A stretch of 53,773 bases of DNA from Anaerolineae bacterium (GTDB taxonomy: Bacteria > Chloroflexota > Anaerolineae > Aggregatilineales > Phototrophicaceae): positions 1 through 53,773 of the forward strand of contig JAJDUC010000027.1 of the NCBI GenBank assembly GCA_022826865.1. Direction: 5' to 3'. Made by a program: the position numbers and the translations under genes. Of the stretch, positions 42,624-50,547 are shown piece by piece. The stretch's first letter is position 1; every line of letters begins with the position of its first letter. The notes below the pieces were generated by a model that ran no database searches, was not told where the DNA came from, and was given only the letters and a program-made list of their open reading frames with translations.

Positions 42624-43736
42624 ATGAGTGAATTGCAACTCAATCCAGATATCAAGGCTTTCGCGCGGGACGACAGCCGACCTTCCGGCGAGGACCTGCG
42701 TCCTCCGCAAGGCCTGACCAGGTTCTACCAACTGGCGAACAATGAGAACCCGCTCGGTCCCTCGCCGAAAGTTATCGAAGCGTTGGCCGCGGTCGCGCCC
42801 ACATTGTCCACCTATCCCAAATATACCGATATTGATTTGCGCCGCGCCATCGCCGGCGTGCTGGGGCGCGGAATCAGCGCCGAGCATATCTACACTGGTT
42901 GCAGCGGCTTCGAATCACTGGAATTGATCACGCGCGCTTTCCTCGCCCCCGGCGATGAATTGATACTCTCGTCACCGACCTTCACCGGCGCTTACAGCAA
43001 AATTTCGCTGCCGCTTGGCGCGCGAGTCGTGGACGTCCCGCTGGAGCCAGAGACATTTGCTTATCGCGCCGAAGCCGTGCTGGAAGCGGTCACCGAGCGC
43101 AGCAAATTGATTATGCTTTGCAATCCCAATAACCCGACCGGCACAATCATTTCAGCCGCCGCAATGGCGAAGCTCATGCGTGAATTGCCCGAGCGCGTCC
43201 TGGTGGTCGCCGATGAGGTCTATCATCATTTTGTCGACGATGTCGATTATCCGGATTCCATGCAATACGTGCTGGATGGCAAGAATATCGTGATTGTTCA
43301 TAGCTTTTCCAAGGCCTATGGCATGGCCGGGCTGCGCCTCGGCTACGGCATCGCCAGGCCGGATATCGCCAACTACATCGCCGGCTTGCAACGCGGCTTC
43401 CACCAGAACAAGCTGGCGCTGGCCGCCGGTATCGCCGCCTGCGCCGATCAAGCGCATGTGCAGAAGGCCATCGCCTACCTGCGTGAAGAGGCGCGCTGGG
43501 TTAGCGCGCAATTCGACCGGCTCGATATCAAACACTGGAAAACGGCGACCAACTTCCTGCTTTTTGAGACGCGCATCCCGGCCGCTGATTTGCAGGGGCG
43601 GTTGCAGGCGCGCGGTTTCCGCCTGCGCGGGCAAACGGGGAACGGCCTGCCGTATGGCATGCGGCTCAGCCTGGGCACGCGCGAAGCCAACGCCGCCTTT
43701 ATCGCGGCCCTCACAGATATCCTCAGCGCGGCATAA
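42624..43736 (+). CDS. hisC: Histidinol-phosphate aminotransferase-like protein
   Basis: A 370-aa fold-type I PLP aminotransferase. The N-terminal segment LANNENPLGPSPKVIEAL matches HisC substrate binding. The PLP contacts LCNPNNPTGT and VVADEVYHHF are in place, and the Schiff-base lysine lies in HSFSKAYGMAGLRLGYG. The C-terminal Arg is in MRLSLGTREAN. HisC is the best call, but the related cobalamin-type CobC and aromatic aminotransferases share these motifs. The gene stands apart from hisS-hisG. Confidence 0.8.
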   Translation: MSELQLNPDIKAFARDDSRPSGEDLRPPQGLTRFYQLANNENPLGPSPKVIEALAAVAPTLSTYPKYTDIDLRRAIAGVLGRGISAEHIYTGCSGFESLELITRAFLAPGDELILSSPTFTGAYSKISLPLGARVVDVPLEPETFAYRAEAVLEAVTERSKLIMLCNPNNPTGTIISAAAMAKLMRELPERVLVVADEVYHHFVDDVDYPDSMQYVLDGKNIVIVHSFSKAYGMAGLRLGYGIARPDIANYIAGLQRGFHQNKLALAAGIAACADQAHVQKAIAYLREEARWVSAQFDRLDIKHWKTATNFLLFETRIPAADLQGRLQARGFRLRGQTGNGLPYGMRLSLGTREANAAFIAALTDILSAA

Positions 43737-43775
43737 CCCGGGCTTTCCCGGCGCGGCCCCCGGCCAAACATGTTA

Positions 43776-43804
43776 TTGTCCGGTCCTCGAGCTTGTGCTA
43801 TCAT
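43776..43804 (+). promoter_or_regulatory. Promoter of the rpsB-tsf operon
   Basis: TTGTCC (43776-43781), 17-bp spacer, TATCAT (43799-43804) preceded by TGC (extended -10). The ~140-nt leader (43811-43948) contains hairpins, for example CGGCTC/GAGCCG near 43825-43838 and CCGC/GCGG near 43876-43886. A leader of this kind could host S2 autoregulation, as known for rpsB in other bacteria; this is inferred. Confidence 0.7.
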
Positions 43805-43948
43805 GCGGCGCGGAAATCGGCTCTTGAGCCGCATTTCCTCAATCCCACACATCTGGACTCTCGGTGGGTGTTGTCCGCTGCGGCGGATTTACACCGGAGG
43901 ATGAACGATGTGCGAGTTCAAAACACCATCTACCCAAGGAGAATTGTA

Positions 43949-44854
43949 ATGCCCTCAGCAGTTAGAATGCGGACCTTGCTCGAAACAGGCGTGCATTTCG
44001 GGCACCGCACAAACACGTGGAATCCCAAGATGGGGGAATTCATCTTCACCCAACGCAACGGGATCCACATCATCGATTTGCAAATCACGCTCAAGAACCT
44101 GAACGAATTCCATGATCTGATTTCCAACTTGGTGGCCGGCGGCGGATCAGTTCTCTTCGTCGGCACCAAACGCCAGGCGCAGGAGATCGTCCAGCGCGAG
44201 GCCGAGCGCTGCGGCATGTCCTATGTCAATTACCGCTGGCTGGGCGGGACCTTGACCAACTGGAAGACCATTCGCAGTCGCATTGATACGCTGAAACAGC
44301 TGGAGCGGCGCCGCGACGCCGGCGAATTCGACCGACTGACGAAGAAGGAAGGCCTGGTGCTCGAGCGCAAGATCTCGAAGCTGCAACTGCGCTTGGGCGG
44401 TATCCGGGAGATGACGCGCACACCGGATCTGCTCATCGTGGTTGACGCCGAACGAGAATATACCGCCGTCAAGGAAGCCAATATCCTCAAGATTCCGGTG
44501 CTTGCGCTTGTTGACACCAACGCCAACCCGGACTTGGTCGATCACATTCTGCCGGCCAACGACGACGCCATGCGCTCAATCCGTCTGCTGATCAGCGCAT
44601 TGGCTGAAGCCGTGCTTGAAGGGCACAATCTGCGGCAATCGGCCGGTGTGGAAGAGGAAGAAGAACAATTCTTCGGCGATGCCTACGACGAAGAGCTGGC
44701 CGACGAAGACCTGCTGGGTGAATCGACCCTGGCCAAACTGCGCGATTCCAAACTCTTCGGCGACGATGAAGGCGCTGAGGCGGGCGCAGACGCCGACGGC
44801 CAAGACGCTCAAAGCAAAAGCGAAGAGTCCGCGCCCACTGAAGCACAAGCCTGA
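43949..44854 (+). CDS. rpsB: 30S ribosomal protein S2
   Basis: A 301-aa ribosomal protein. The N-terminus MRTLLETGVHFGHRTNTWNPKM is diagnostic, and VLFVGTKRQAQEIV, NYRWLGGTLTNWKTI and PVLALVDTNANPDLVDHILPANDDA follow. Beyond about residue 230 it has an acidic, low-complexity extension (EEEEEQFFGDAYDEE and AEAGADADGQDAQ) not present in E. coli S2. ATG 43949 is chosen for the AAGGAGAA Shine-Dalgarno; the open frame extends further upstream. First gene of the rpsB-tsf unit. Confidence 0.97.
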   Translation: MPSAVRMRTLLETGVHFGHRTNTWNPKMGEFIFTQRNGIHIIDLQITLKNLNEFHDLISNLVAGGGSVLFVGTKRQAQEIVQREAERCGMSYVNYRWLGGTLTNWKTIRSRIDTLKQLERRRDAGEFDRLTKKEGLVLERKISKLQLRLGGIREMTRTPDLLIVVDAEREYTAVKEANILKIPVLALVDTNANPDLVDHILPANDDAMRSIRLLISALAEAVLEGHNLRQSAGVEEEEEQFFGDAYDEELADEDLLGESTLAKLRDSKLFGDDEGAEAGADADGQDAQSKSEESAPTEAQA

Positions 44855-44890
44855 TCATGGGGACAGAGGTCAACGGAGACGAATACAGAA

Positions 44891-45496
44891 ATGGCAGTAA
44901 GCGCAAAAGAGGTTAAGGCACTGCGAGACAGAACCGGCGCCGGTCCGCTCGATTGCAAGAAGGCGCTGGAGCAGCACAATGGCGACATCGACGCCGCCGC
45001 TGCATTCTTGCGCGAAAAAGCGCTCAAAGATGGCATCAAGCTGCAGGGCAAGGGCCGCAGCGCCAACGAAGGCATCATCGGCAATTACTTGCACTTCGAC
45101 AAGCGGCTTGCCGTGATTGTGGAAGTCAATTGTGAAACCGACTTCGTGGCCGCGACCGATCAATTCCAGTCCTTCGCCAAGGACATCGCCATGCATATCG
45201 CCAATATGGACCCCAGGTATGTCAAGCGAGAAGATGTGCCCGAGGACCTGGTGGCGGCCGAATCCAAAATGCAGTTGGAGCGGGCGCTTGAAGAAGGCAA
45301 GCCGGAACACATCGCAGAGAAAATCGTCGCCGGGCGCATGAACAAATGGTATGAAGAAATCGTCTTGATGGAACAAGCCTTCATCAAGGACGATGACAAA
45401 ACAATCAGCCGCTATCTCCAGGAAACGGTCGCCGAGGTCGGTGAGACCATCAACATCGGCCGCTTCCAGCGCTTTGCCATCGGCGACGGGGCTTGA
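44891..45496 (+). CDS. tsf: Elongation factor Ts
   Basis: A 201-aa guanine-nucleotide exchange factor for EF-Tu. The N-terminal UBA-like domain reads VKALRDRTGAGPLDCKKAL, and the core motif is VIVEVNCETDFVAAT. It is of the shorter type, with a single core subdomain plus the C-terminal helical module (QAFIKDDDKTISRYLQE). Shine-Dalgarno GGAGA precedes ATG 44891. It follows rpsB after 36 bp. Confidence 0.96.
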   Translation: MAVSAKEVKALRDRTGAGPLDCKKALEQHNGDIDAAAAFLREKALKDGIKLQGKGRSANEGIIGNYLHFDKRLAVIVEVNCETDFVAATDQFQSFAKDIAMHIANMDPRYVKREDVPEDLVAAESKMQLERALEEGKPEHIAEKIVAGRMNKWYEEIVLMEQAFIKDDDKTISRYLQETVAEVGETINIGRFQRFAIGDGA

Positions 45497-45603
45497 GCCC
45501 TTGCGCGGACAGGCAAGAATAAGCAGCCGCCTTGCCTAGCCGGGCGGGTGGTTCATTCGTAGAGTAATCGGGCGCTTGTCCTCGATTTGCGCCTGGGTAT
45601 CGC

Positions 45604-46278
45604 ATGACACCGAGGGACAGAGACTGGCGCATCCGCCGCTTCATATATACGGACTGGCTCCGCAGCGGCCAGGCGCCGAGGGAGAGCGCTATCGCGCGCG
45701 AGTTTGGCTTGTCCCGGCGTGATGCCGGTCTGGCGCTTCAGCGCCTGCATGAAGCGCATGCGCTTGTGCTGCAAAAAGCGAGCGGCGAAATCCTCATGGC
45801 GCATCCGCTCTCGGCAATCCCAACGGATTACCGCGTGACAGTCGACGGCCTGTGCCTGTTTGCCAATTGCGCCTGGGATTCATTGGGCATTCCCGCAATG
45901 CTGGGCGGCGACGCGTTGATCGAGGCGCGGCATCCACTGAACGGCGATCAGATGCAATACGCGATTGTCGGCGGCGAGCTTCAAGGCGCTGGCCTTGTGC
46001 ATTTCGCCCGACCATTTCGCCATTGGTACGACGACATTGTAGATACTTGAGCAACGATTTTGCTCTTCCGGTCGGAAGATGAGATCGACATTTGGCGTCA
46101 GAGTGAAGGTCGCGCGAGAGGCGCGGTATTAGCATTGCCTCAGGTCTGGGATCTCTCCCGCCGGTGGTATGGCGATCGCCTGGCGGCCTCATTCCGTGGG
46201 CGCACAGCCGCCGGAGCGATTCAGATCTTTCAGGCCCTGGGCTTGAAGGACGGCTTCTGGACTGTGCCGCCCTCATAA
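45604..46278 (+). CDS. MerB-like organomercurial lyase with in-frame TGA at the catalytic Cys159 position (candidate selenoprotein)
   Basis: A 224-residue product if the TGA at 46048-46050 is read through, or two fragments (45604-46050 and the frame to 46278) if not. The N-terminal winged helix is followed by LFANCAWDSLGIP, which aligns with the MerB active-site LYAWCALDTLIFP, giving Cys89 and Asp92 (MerB Cys96/Asp99). The TGA is codon 149; the text after it (ATILLFRSEDEIDIW) aligns with the strand following MerB Cys159 (CHVHFFAS). The C-terminal half shows no decay. MerB cleaves C-Hg bonds with two Cys and an Asp. Selenocysteine in place of Cys159 is an inference; a nonsense mutation is the alternative. 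It sits between tsf and pyrH. Confidence 0.7.
46061..46083 (+). promoter_or_regulatory. Candidate bacterial SECIS hairpin after the MerB-like TGA
   Basis: TCTTCC (46064-46069) and GGAAGA (46074-46079) form a 6-bp stem with loop GGTC. The stem begins 14 nt and the loop 20 nt after the TGA, within the range described for bacterial SECIS elements, and the loop begins with G. GGUC also occurs in the E. coli fdhF SECIS loop. A competing hairpin GAGCAA (46049-46054)/TTGCTC (46060-46065) overlaps it. Confidence 0.45.
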
Positions 46279-46326
46279 AAAACCCGCGGCCGGACGAAAC
46301 CGGAATCACATCGAAGAGGAGCGAAC

Positions 46327-47055
46327 ATGACAGCAACCGCAGGGATCCCCTATCAACGCGTTTTGCTGAAACTCAGTGGAGAAGCGCTGGCGGGCGACAA
46401 CGGCGCCGGCATCGATCCGGAAAAGGCCGCCTATATCGCGCAGAGGGTTCGCGAGGTCTATGAACTCGGCGTGCAAGTCGCCATCGTCATCGGCGGCGGC
46501 AATCTGTGGCGGGGGGAGCCGGCGGCAAAGCTCGGAATGGATCGCAGCACCGCCGACCATATGGGCATGATCGCCACCGTCATGAATGGCTTGGCGCTGC
46601 AAGACGCCATCGAGCGTCTCGGCATCATCACCCGGGTACAGACGGCGGTGGAAATGAATTCGATCGCGGAACCGTATATCCGGCTCCGCGCGATCCGCCA
46701 CATGGAAAAGGGCCGCGTTGTCATTTTGACCGGCGGCATCGGCAGCCCCTACTTCACCACCGATTCGGCGGCGGCTTTACGCGCGAGCGAAATCCATGCC
46801 GATGTTATCGTCAAGGCGACTAAGGTCGACGGCGTCTACTCTGACGATCCCATACGCAACCAAGAGGCCATTCGCTACAGCCATCTAAGTTATCAGCAGG
46901 TTCTTGACAAACAATTGGGCATCATGGATACAACCGCTTTCACCCTCTGCCAGGAAAACGCCATGCCAATCGTCGTCGTCAACTTTTGGAATCCCGCCGA
47001 CTTGTTAAAGGCGCTGCGGGGCGATAGCTCGGTTGGCACATTGATCAGCGACTAG
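46327..47055 (+). CDS. pyrH: UMP kinase
   Basis: A 242-aa nucleoside monophosphate kinase of the amino-acid kinase fold that makes UDP from UMP. RVLLKLSGEALAG is the N-terminal ATP-site signature. VAIVIGGGNLWRG, TADHMGMIATVMNGLAL, LTGGIGSPYFTTDSAAALRA and ATKVDGVYSDDP complete the set. Shine-Dalgarno GAAGAGGAG precedes the ATG. It normally follows tsf and precedes frr; here the MerB-like gene intervenes, and frr is not found next to it. Confidence 0.97.
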   Translation: MTATAGIPYQRVLLKLSGEALAGDNGAGIDPEKAAYIAQRVREVYELGVQVAIVIGGGNLWRGEPAAKLGMDRSTADHMGMIATVMNGLALQDAIERLGIITRVQTAVEMNSIAEPYIRLRAIRHMEKGRVVILTGGIGSPYFTTDSAAALRASEIHADVIVKATKVDGVYSDDPIRNQEAIRYSHLSYQQVLDKQLGIMDTTAFTLCQENAMPIVVVNFWNPADLLKALRGDSSVGTLISD

Positions 47056-47126
47056 AACCCATAACGGATCAGCTGCCGACCTGCCAGGCCCAGCGGAGAC
47101 GGGCATTCAAATTGCCGACGCCTGAT

Positions 47127-47154
47127 TTGTCCCCGCGCAGGCCGATGTTACACT
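47127..47154 (+). promoter_or_regulatory. Promoter of the glycosyltransferase gene
   Basis: TTGTCC (47127-47132), 16-bp spacer, TACACT (47149-47154) preceded by TGT (extended -10). The ATG lies 43 nt downstream of the -10. Confidence 0.55.
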
Positions 47155-47196
47155 TGAAATCATAAGTCATTCCCTTGGGTCGAAGGCGCCTGACAC

Positions 47197-48606
47197 ATGA
47201 GCGCAAGCAAGAATATCGTCGTCTTTTCCATGACGCCCTTGTTTCCGGAATTCGCCATGGGCGGCGGGCAAGTCCAACTCAAAAAGGTCGCGCTTCACCT
47301 CGGCGAATTGGGGCACCGTCTTAGCATTCTCTCGACGCGGCGCCCGGGTTCGACGACATCGTTCAAGTGGCATGAAAACGTGGAGATTCAGCCGATTCTG
47401 CGTTTCAAACAGCCCTACCCCGAGCCTTACTTTACGCCGCTCTATCATATCGCAAACGCCATGCGCAGCGTCGGCGCCGCCATCGCCGGCGCCGACATAC
47501 ATTACAGCCACGATGGCGGTCTCATCTTCCCATACGTCTACCAAGATATTCCGACGGTGATTTCTTTGCGCAGCATCGTCTATCCGGAGACGCTTCAATG
47601 CGCCTTTCTTTTCCAAGGCGATGAGTGGATTTTGCCTTCAGAACACAGCCGCGCCTCGTATGAAGCGGTCGTTTCGCAATTTGCGCCCGCGGTGGGCGCG
47701 CGCATGCAAACCATTCACAATGGTTTCGATTGGGATTTTTATACATATACGGCGCCGGACCAGATTTTCGAAATCATCCCGAAGGAGATTGCCGAACATC
47801 CCATCCTGCTCTTTCCACATCGGCCCGAAGTCCACAAAGGCATCTATGAGGTGATCCAGGTCGCCGCGCAGCTGGTGCGGGATTATGGCTGGAGCGAGCT
47901 GCGCGCGCTGGCGCCGCGCTGGCTCGACGCCGAAAGCGAGCCGAACAACCGCGCTTATTATGAGACCTTGCGGCGGACGATCAATGAAGCCGGCCTCGAA
48001 GAAGTCTTTGTCTTCCATGACTGGATCCCCGAAGCCCTGATCAGTGAGTATTACAGCCTTGCCGATGTCACGCTGTGTATCGGGAACTGTGTCGAAACCT
48101 TTGGCAATACGCCTTTTGAGTCGCTGGGATGCGGCACGCTGCCGATCGTATCGCGCGTCGCCACCTACCGTGAACTCCTGCCGGATGAACATATCGAGCG
48201 CGTTGATTACGCAGACATCGACAGCGCCGCCGAGCGCGCCGACGCCATTCTGCGCGAGCGCCGCCGCACATCAGCCGCGACCATGCGCTACCTCAAGGCG
48301 GAGTTCTCTCAGCGGGCGATGGTCAACAGCTACGCCGATGTCATCCTGAATGCGACCAAGAAACCGAGGCTAAACTATCGCGTTCCGCGACTTGCGGCCG
48401 ATACCCGCTATCGACTGTCGCCCTGGTGTTTTGTCTCGGAGTCTCGCGGTATCTTTCACGACTTCCGAAGCGATTATCAATTCGACCAAGCCCTGATTCG
48501 CTTGACGCGCGAACAGCCCGCGGGCTTCAAAGCCGACGCCGCCGAAGCCGCGCGCCTGCGCGCCTGGCTGGATGAGGGATACGTTGTGCCTGTGATCAGG
48601 GCTTAG
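47197..48606 (+). CDS. GT4-type glycosyltransferase
   Basis: A 469-aa glycosyltransferase of the GT-B fold. The N-terminal domain contains GGGQVQLKKVALHLGELGHRLSILS, typical of family 4 acceptor-binding domains. The C-terminal domain has HRPEVHKGIYEVIQ (nucleotide-sugar loop) and the EX7E-like region ETFGNTPFESLGCGTLPIVS. A further ~90-residue C-terminal tail follows. It would move a sugar to a lipid or polysaccharide at the cytoplasmic face. It overlaps the convergent PpiC gene by 11 bp. Confidence 0.87.
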   Translation: MSASKNIVVFSMTPLFPEFAMGGGQVQLKKVALHLGELGHRLSILSTRRPGSTTSFKWHENVEIQPILRFKQPYPEPYFTPLYHIANAMRSVGAAIAGADIHYSHDGGLIFPYVYQDIPTVISLRSIVYPETLQCAFLFQGDEWILPSEHSRASYEAVVSQFAPAVGARMQTIHNGFDWDFYTYTAPDQIFEIIPKEIAEHPILLFPHRPEVHKGIYEVIQVAAQLVRDYGWSELRALAPRWLDAESEPNNRAYYETLRRTINEAGLEEVFVFHDWIPEALISEYYSLADVTLCIGNCVETFGNTPFESLGCGTLPIVSRVATYRELLPDEHIERVDYADIDSAAERADAILRERRRTSAATMRYLKAEFSQRAMVNSYADVILNATKKPRLNYRVPRLAADTRYRLSPWCFVSESRGIFHDFRSDYQFDQALIRLTREQPAGFKADAAEAARLRAWLDEGYVVPVIRA

Positions 48607-49480
48607 CCGCGCCGTCCGCGCTTAAGGCTTCAAGGTTGAGAATGATCTCGGCCGATTCTAACTGAGCGTCCAGCCAGAGCCTGAATATGTTATCGGCCAA
48701 GAAATCGCGGCGTCCCGCCTCAATGGAGCGGCGCGCAAAGGCCATCACCTGCAAAATGTGATAGCCGAGCCGGGTGGCGATTGGTCCCCCGATCTCGCCC
48801 ACCGCCTGCGCAAAAGCGGCATCGCTCAGGTTCTGATCCAATAACTCGCCGCGGATGAACCAGCCCAGGTCGCCGCCATAATCGCGCGTGGTTACATCTA
48901 GCGAGAATTCGGCCGCAAGCGCCGAAAAACTTTCGCCAGCGGCCAATCGCCGCAGCACGGTACGCGCCGCGCTCAGTTGGGGCACCAGTATGTGTCGGGC
49001 GCGAACGTGCTCCACCTGGCCGTCAAGATACGCGGTAACATGATCGCGCACGGCATCCGTGTTAAATTTCAGGCGAAGGGCGCTACGGAATTCAGCTTCT
49101 GTGAACAAGTTTTCGTTCAGGAAAATCTCCCAGGCCGCGCTTGTCAAGTCCGCTTTCAAGCGCCGAAATTCTTCATCAACTTCGCGTTCAACATCCAGGC
49201 CGATTCCAGCGGCGTATTGCATGATCAACTCTTGTTCAATCAGCCTGTTGAGCAAATCCAGAGCGAAGGTATCTTTGTGCGCCGCCTTGGAATAAGCCGC
49301 GGTGCGCGAGAGATGCCGGTCAAAGTCCTCCCGTTCGATTGCTATGCCGTTTACACGGGCAAGCGAGTCGCCGAGTTCAATCGCCGCCTCCCCGGTTGCA
49401 ACCGAAGCATCGCCGCTGTCAGCTGCGAAGGCCGACGCCGTCAGCGAGACAACAACGAAAACAAGCAAGATCAGACGCAT
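48596..49480 (-). CDS. Exported PpiC-type peptidyl-prolyl isomerase / SurA-like chaperone
   Basis: A 294-aa secreted protein. The signal peptide is MRLILLVFVVVSLTASAFA with AxA cleavage and no lipobox Cys. A SurA_N-like helical region (about 35-150; RLIEQELIMQYAAGIGLDVE) leads to the parvulin domain at about 160-255 (VRARHILVP, AAGESFSALAAEFSLD, GGDLGWFIRGELLD, GYHILQV). It would assist folding of exported proteins. ATG 49480 is chosen because GGGAG lies 6 nt upstream; the frame opens at 49507. Confidence 0.88.
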   Translation of the reverse strand: MRLILLVFVVVSLTASAFAADSGDASVATGEAAIELGDSLARVNGIAIEREDFDRHLSRTAAYSKAAHKDTFALDLLNRLIEQELIMQYAAGIGLDVEREVDEEFRRLKADLTSAAWEIFLNENLFTEAEFRSALRLKFNTDAVRDHVTAYLDGQVEHVRARHILVPQLSAARTVLRRLAAGESFSALAAEFSLDVTTRDYGGDLGWFIRGELLDQNLSDAAFAQAVGEIGGPIATRLGYHILQVMAFARRSIEAGRRDFLADNIFRLWLDAQLESAEIILNLEALSADGAAKP

Positions 49481-49657
49481 ACAGGCTCCCGGCAATGACA
49501 ACATCAAGCGACCTTTATGAGTACGTGGAACAGCGCCATTATGCTAAGAACAGTGCCACAGAGCAAGTCAGGAATCGGTCCTTACGAGCTTGCGCGCCGA
49601 TGCAGCGCGCAAAGCCGGGCGCGACGGAGACCTGCTCATGACGTAGCTGCAGTAGGG

Positions 49658-49668
49658 CGTGTTATACT
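49658..49668 (+). promoter_or_regulatory. Extended -10 of the TPR gene
   Basis: TGT followed by TATACT (49663-49668), 34 nt before ATG 49702. The -35 (ATGACG, 49638-49643) is 19 bp away, so weak. Confidence 0.45.
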
Positions 49669-49701
49669 GAATTGCGGGTTTGACAATGAGGCCAGGCGCA
49701 T

Positions 49702-50547
49702 ATGGCAGTGATCACCGAGTTAATTGACGCGGGTTTGCGGCTGAAAGAGCAAGGCAATAAGAAGGGCGCCATCGAACATTTTCGGCAGTTGCTCGCCACT
49801 TATCCTGGGCACGCGCGCATCACGTTTGAATTGGCGGGCGCATGGCGAGCATTTGGCGTGCCGGAACAGGCGCTGCCGCTTTATCGCGAGCTTTTGGCCA
49901 TGCCAAAGGGCCAAGGCTTGCCGCCGAAAGATCTGCCGCGCCTGTATACGCAACTCGGCGCAACCTTGCGAATCCTCGGCGAGTTCGATGAATCGCTGGC
50001 GATCATCCAGGAAGGCTTGCGCCTGCACCCGAGTTACCGTCCGCTTCGCGCCTGGCATATCTTCGCGCTGTACAGCGCTGGCTCGCCGCAAGTTGCGCTG
50101 CTTGACGCCATGGACTTGATGCTGGAATCGCTGGCGCCGTCGCGCTGGGACATCTTCGAAGAGGACATCATCGCCGTCGTCAAGGAAATGCGCGCCGACC
50201 TGCTCCCCGAAGAGCAGGCGCGCATCGCGGATGCGGGGAATGCGCCCGCGCCGAGCAAGAGCCTTGCGGCCAAACCGGAGAAACCGGCGCGACGAAGCAG
50301 GTCCAAACAGATCCGCGTCACGGAAGACGAGCCGGGCGTCGATGAAGTCGATGTGGCAGTGACGCTGCGCCAGCCTAAAGGCAAAAGCGGGCGACGGGGC
50401 AAACGCAAAAAAAAGAATCCCCAGCTGGGCAAGCGACCGGTGCGCATCGACATCAGCTCGCAGGCGGATAAAAAAGCGAAGAAGCCCGACGATGAAGAAC
50501 CGCAGGCGCGCGCCGGCAGCCTCAAGATCCCGGTAGATCCCGAATGA
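49702..50547 (+). CDS. TPR repeat protein with basic C-terminal tail
   Basis: A 281-aa protein. Residues 1-165 hold about four tetratricopeptide repeats (for example EQGNKKGAIEHFRQLLATYPGH and LYTQLGATLRILGEFDESL). Residues 200-281 are disordered and very basic, with KGKSGRRGKRKKKNPQLGKRP. The TPR part should bind a protein partner; the tail could bind nucleic acid or the ribosome. The function is unknown. It overlaps the convergent ABC-F gene by 26 bp. Confidence 0.78.
   Translation: MAVITELIDAGLRLKEQGNKKGAIEHFRQLLATYPGHARITFELAGAWRAFGVPEQALPLYRELLAMPKGQGLPPKDLPRLYTQLGATLRILGEFDESLAIIQEGLRLHPSYRPLRAWHIFALYSAGSPQVALLDAMDLMLESLAPSRWDIFEEDIIAVVKEMRADLLPEEQARIADAGNAPAPSKSLAAKPEKPARRSRSKQIRVTEDEPGVDEVDVAVTLRQPKGKSGRRGKRKKKNPQLGKRPVRIDISSQADKKAKKPDDEEPQARAGSLKIPVDPE

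Noticed and set aside
45604..46278. MerB-like gene as a plain frameshifted pseudogene
   Set aside because: No frameshift: both halves are in one frame and only one codon (TGA) departs from the family, exactly at a catalytic Cys. A single nonsense mutation remains possible and is stated.
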